From contig NZ_JAAKZI010000035.1 of assembly GCF_011045165.1 (NCBI RefSeq), forward strand, positions 1-45,610: 45,610 bases of DNA, given 5' to 3'. The notes under the pieces were generated by a model. The model was not told where the DNA came from. It did not search any database and worked only from the letters and a program-made list of their open reading frames with translations. The first letter of the stretch is position 1; each line of letters starts with the position of its first letter. Position numbers and translations under genes: made by a program. This document shows positions 44,201-45,610 of this stretch, piece by piece. Source of the stretch: Arthrobacter silviterrae (GTDB lineage Bacteria > Actinomycetota > Actinomycetes > Actinomycetales > Micrococcaceae).

Positions 44201-45373
44201 GGCTGACCAAGCCATGGATTCGCCCACCATCCAGCCCGCGAAGGGCGCCGCCAATGCGAGCGAAAGTTGCAGGCCGAGGAAATTCCACCGACGGGGCCCT
44301 GGAACATCCAGCCATGCCATCACCGCGTAGAAGATCACACCGGATGCAAGCACCATGGCATGGTCGGCTGCGTTGAGCTGCAGCGCGAACAATAGCGAAG
44401 CAACGAGCCCAACTGGGGCAAACCAGGGTCCCAGCTCCGCCAACGGCCGGGCGAACAGGCTGGGCCGTCCGTCCGGGCGGACCTCGCGCCGGTGAAGAAG
44501 GTGTCCGGCCAGCAACAGTACGGCGGAAAAGATGACCAGGGCCGTGAAATACCAGGCCAGCGCAGCTCCCAGAACCGCCACGGACGACCAGGCGGTGGAC
44601 AGCAGGAAGGCCATCGAGAGGTACACAACCAGGCGGCTCGAAAGCCTGACGGCAGCCACAACGTAGGCAATGGTGCCGATCAGCGACGTTGCCAGCCAGA
44701 CGGCGGGTGCATCCGGGAAGCCAAGGCTGAAGGTGGCGAGCCCGGCGAACGGCACAATCGCCAGTCCGGTTCCGGCAAATGCCAGGGCCGCGGGCCTCAG
44801 CCGGTCAACGGCACCATGGAGCAGCAGCCCGGCCCCATACAGCAGGCCGGTGACAAGCCAGACGCCGATGAGGCGCACAGGCACCGGCGCTGCGCTGGCC
44901 ACGAACAGGGCGGAGGCGGCAACCAGCAGCATGCTCGCAATGTAAAGGGTGATGTTGATGTTCTGGGCTTCGCGCCGCGCCTTCCTCCGGGCAAGCTCCG
45001 CAGGATCCAGCGGCTGAGGGGGCGCCGGCGGGGCACTCAGGGTGGCGCCGGGACCCGCGGCTGGCGCCCGCTGAACAACCGCGGGCCCAAAGTGGGCGAA
45101 TGGAGCCGCCGGCACAGCCGGCCCGCCGAGCCACTGCGAAGGGCCGGGGTGCTGCACAGGAGATGAAACGGGTTCTGCCGGCACAGCTGCAGGCGGCGAT
45201 GCGGAAGCGCCCACGGCTCCCGAATTCCCCGCCGCCGCGCCTGCAGCACCCCCTGCCACGGCGTCGTGCCAGCCGGCAAGGTGTCCGTCGCGAAACCCCT
45301 GCTGGTAGGCACCATCAAGCTGCTGAGCCCAGGGCACTGCGGGAGGAAACGGCGGAGGCTGGGAGTTTCCCAT
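41282..45373 (-). CDS. very large polytopic membrane protein, function unknown
   Basis: The protein has about 1363 residues. The first 130 are cytosolic-looking and Pro/Ala-rich, with AYQQGFRDGHLAGW near the start and a basic ELARRKARREAQN segment just before the first membrane helix. From about 140 to the end it is an almost unbroken series of hydrophobic helices, well over 30 by eye, with short loops and no soluble domain or recognisable catalytic motif. The C-terminus is basic (WRLNRKKPSEG). The layout resembles DUF2339-type actinobacterial membrane proteins, but I cannot confirm family membership. Start: the ATG at 45373 has AAGGA five bases upstream; another ATG lies two codons earlier. 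It is transcribed toward the S10 operon. Confidence 0.85.
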   Translation of the reverse strand: MGNSQPPPFPPAVPWAQQLDGAYQQGFRDGHLAGWHDAVAGGAAGAAAGNSGAVGASASPPAAVPAEPVSSPVQHPGPSQWLGGPAVPAAPFAHFGPAVVQRAPAAGPGATLSAPPAPPQPLDPAELARRKARREAQNINITLYIASMLLVAASALFVASAAPVPVRLIGVWLVTGLLYGAGLLLHGAVDRLRPAALAFAGTGLAIVPFAGLATFSLGFPDAPAVWLATSLIGTIAYVVAAVRLSSRLVVYLSMAFLLSTAWSSVAVLGAALAWYFTALVIFSAVLLLAGHLLHRREVRPDGRPSLFARPLAELGPWFAPVGLVASLLFALQLNAADHAMVLASGVIFYAVMAWLDVPGPRRWNFLGLQLSLALAAPFAGWMVGESMAWSAGSMTVVLSVQAVALAFTRTAMGSWLRSPLWVDRDVFIAVSAVAVAAVPWSYGLVPGADGSGGWAWSPAVPIVVGLATGMAVVPAFLPKGEWLPLPAVGAAIVAASFLSAEAWTVVLAVVLAYLVFRLLTSSTPLLRRFMAAAARFAATALAASALAAWIPAQPVKLAAILAVTAVISAGQLLVDTLMGRIGVPNPVTDWSGRAWAAVGLAMALALANLHMIQEFGGGHPTDSAVDPAFALAAAALTAAACIHSFAMLPRMGPYVAAELVAPSVLLVGALSAESVFGAPGAAAGWGLLVLFLAAMGLRLRLRQDRMHRWIYWWGARAASLMAAAALYRTWAAHVSGPAFGGGPVTIGQVVLVALVPQLLILAWAHWHGYGPRGLSVDMLATLCLTVLAAGLGAMDGQDGSWPEITAVALVVAAVAVLGHVVAVRPDGALAVAWASSGAMSLVALFHVGDRRTLEAALALIVVAAASCAARAVQATLRGAHFLLARIAATILAGVLVTEFTKSPAVLSLAMAAILLLQWIAQWVAMRSTFAAGGEPHILRSSVWLLLAAQAALPLTYLLEAGGLGAPAGHRWVVVLELGLLAGTSVVARQVFRARGASYLAIAVVVGASATVAPVLWPGATALMLTGLSAAAVAWRCVHTPRTAEFRWYWAAAVAAFLLTAGAVDSGAGVGIFAIVWLVAGLALISGAQLERLPWMALPGALAVLWAGVLVQAQVFDLTGRAGLSALAGFVLVVGALYLVRLVLWDLVPASPKQLWSIVGVALGGGVLFSLESMVDSDVVLVGAAAFTGVAALACVESPPRWRPHVVDAAVLASALAWFRASSVHVDLGLFWFVEWVALAVGALAVLRFAGKRAEHGRYLLIASASFASLAGLLTVFSGNTLQQLLSLLLFVALLVGGLALGERIFTVWGAIGVATAVLWYLRGYTYVLLALLALGLIALAVWRLNRKKPSEGAAQPRQAQELP

Positions 45374-45502
45374 CTTCATCCTTAGCTGGCGGGCGAACTG
45401 GCGGCGAATTCCAGCCTAGGCCAAGTTGAGACGACAGGGGATAGTAAATCCATCAATTGTGGATAACGTTCCAGCTGCCACCCGTGGGGGACAGCGAAGA
45501 CA

Positions 45503-45610
45503 ATCGAGTAGGAGGGGCGGGTTTCCCGCCCCTCCTCTCACACCACCGTACGTGCGGGCCTCGCATACGGCGGTTCGCTAGGTCGTTGAAAACGATCCCA
45601 TGCATCGCGG
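45503..45610 (-). mobile_element. group II intron, 3' end (domains V-VI), truncated by window edge
   Basis: On the minus strand a domain V hairpin (45542-45574) pairs ACCGCCGTA with TACGGTGGT, then a two-base bulge, then TGCG with CGCA. Domain VI (45506-45539) follows: GAG and AGGAGGGGCGGG pair with CCCGCCCCTCCT and CTC, leaving a single unpaired A opposite plus-strand 45509, the expected branch point. The intron then ends in GAT at 45503, matching the usual AY 3' terminus. The reverse-transcriptase gene would lie to the right, outside the window. Confidence 0.85.

Noticed and set aside
45458-45466. Replication origin suggested by a DnaA-box match
   Set aside because: A single box, no cluster, and no dnaA or dnaN nearby.

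Overview
The window is high-GC chromosomal DNA of an actinobacterium, most likely Arthrobacter sensu lato or another member of the Micrococcaceae. The evidence is the GC-rich codon use, frequent GTG and TTG starts, ino1, long C-terminal extensions on ribosomal proteins, and a spc ribosomal cluster that lacks rpsN (S14), as I recall for Micrococcus luteus. Almost everything is core genome.

Left third (1-16.3 kb). A lipoprotein gene and a GH13 alpha-glucosidase diverge. A DUF559 endonuclease-like gene then sits between the stop codons of the alpha-glucosidase and ino1, flanked by inverted copies of a 32-bp-period repeat. The minus strand continues with an aldo/keto reductase, glycogen debranching enzyme (glgX), NAD(P)H-hydrate repair enzyme (nnr), holo-ACP synthase (acpS) and glmS. 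Divergent from glmS are coaA, a VanY-type D,D-carboxypeptidase and mscL. glmM follows on the minus strand. Trehalose/glycogen, inositol, amino-sugar/cell-wall and CoA metabolism are represented.

Right two thirds (16.4-41 kb), almost entirely minus strand, is the ribosomal supercluster. In transcription order from the right: S10 operon (rpsJ-rplC-rplD-rplW-rplB-rpsS-rplV-rpsC-rplP-rpmC-rpsQ), spc operon (rplN-rplX-rplE-rpsH-rplF-rplR-rpsE-rpmD-rplO, ending in a clear intrinsic terminator), secY-adk-map, a UgpBAEQ-like glycerophosphodiester uptake set plus a P1/NylC-family peptidase inserted between map and infA, the alpha operon (infA-rpmJ-rpsM-rpsK-rpoA-rplQ-truA) and rplM-rpsI, which ends in tandem hairpins before glmM. 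Upstream of rpsJ lies a 1363-residue polytopic membrane protein of unknown function. At the right edge is the 3' end (domains V and VI) of a group II intron.

The most unusual observations are these. L4 and L17 carry nearly identical extra C-terminal modules, alike even in DNA. The DUF559 gene lies in a repeat-bounded cassette. S3 and S5 both carry arginine/glycine-rich disordered tails. An inverted repeat surrounds the probable ino1 promoter. A degenerate palindromic repeat occupies the position of the missing rpsN. Nothing here is a CRISPR array, a phage, or a recognisable tRNA or rRNA gene.
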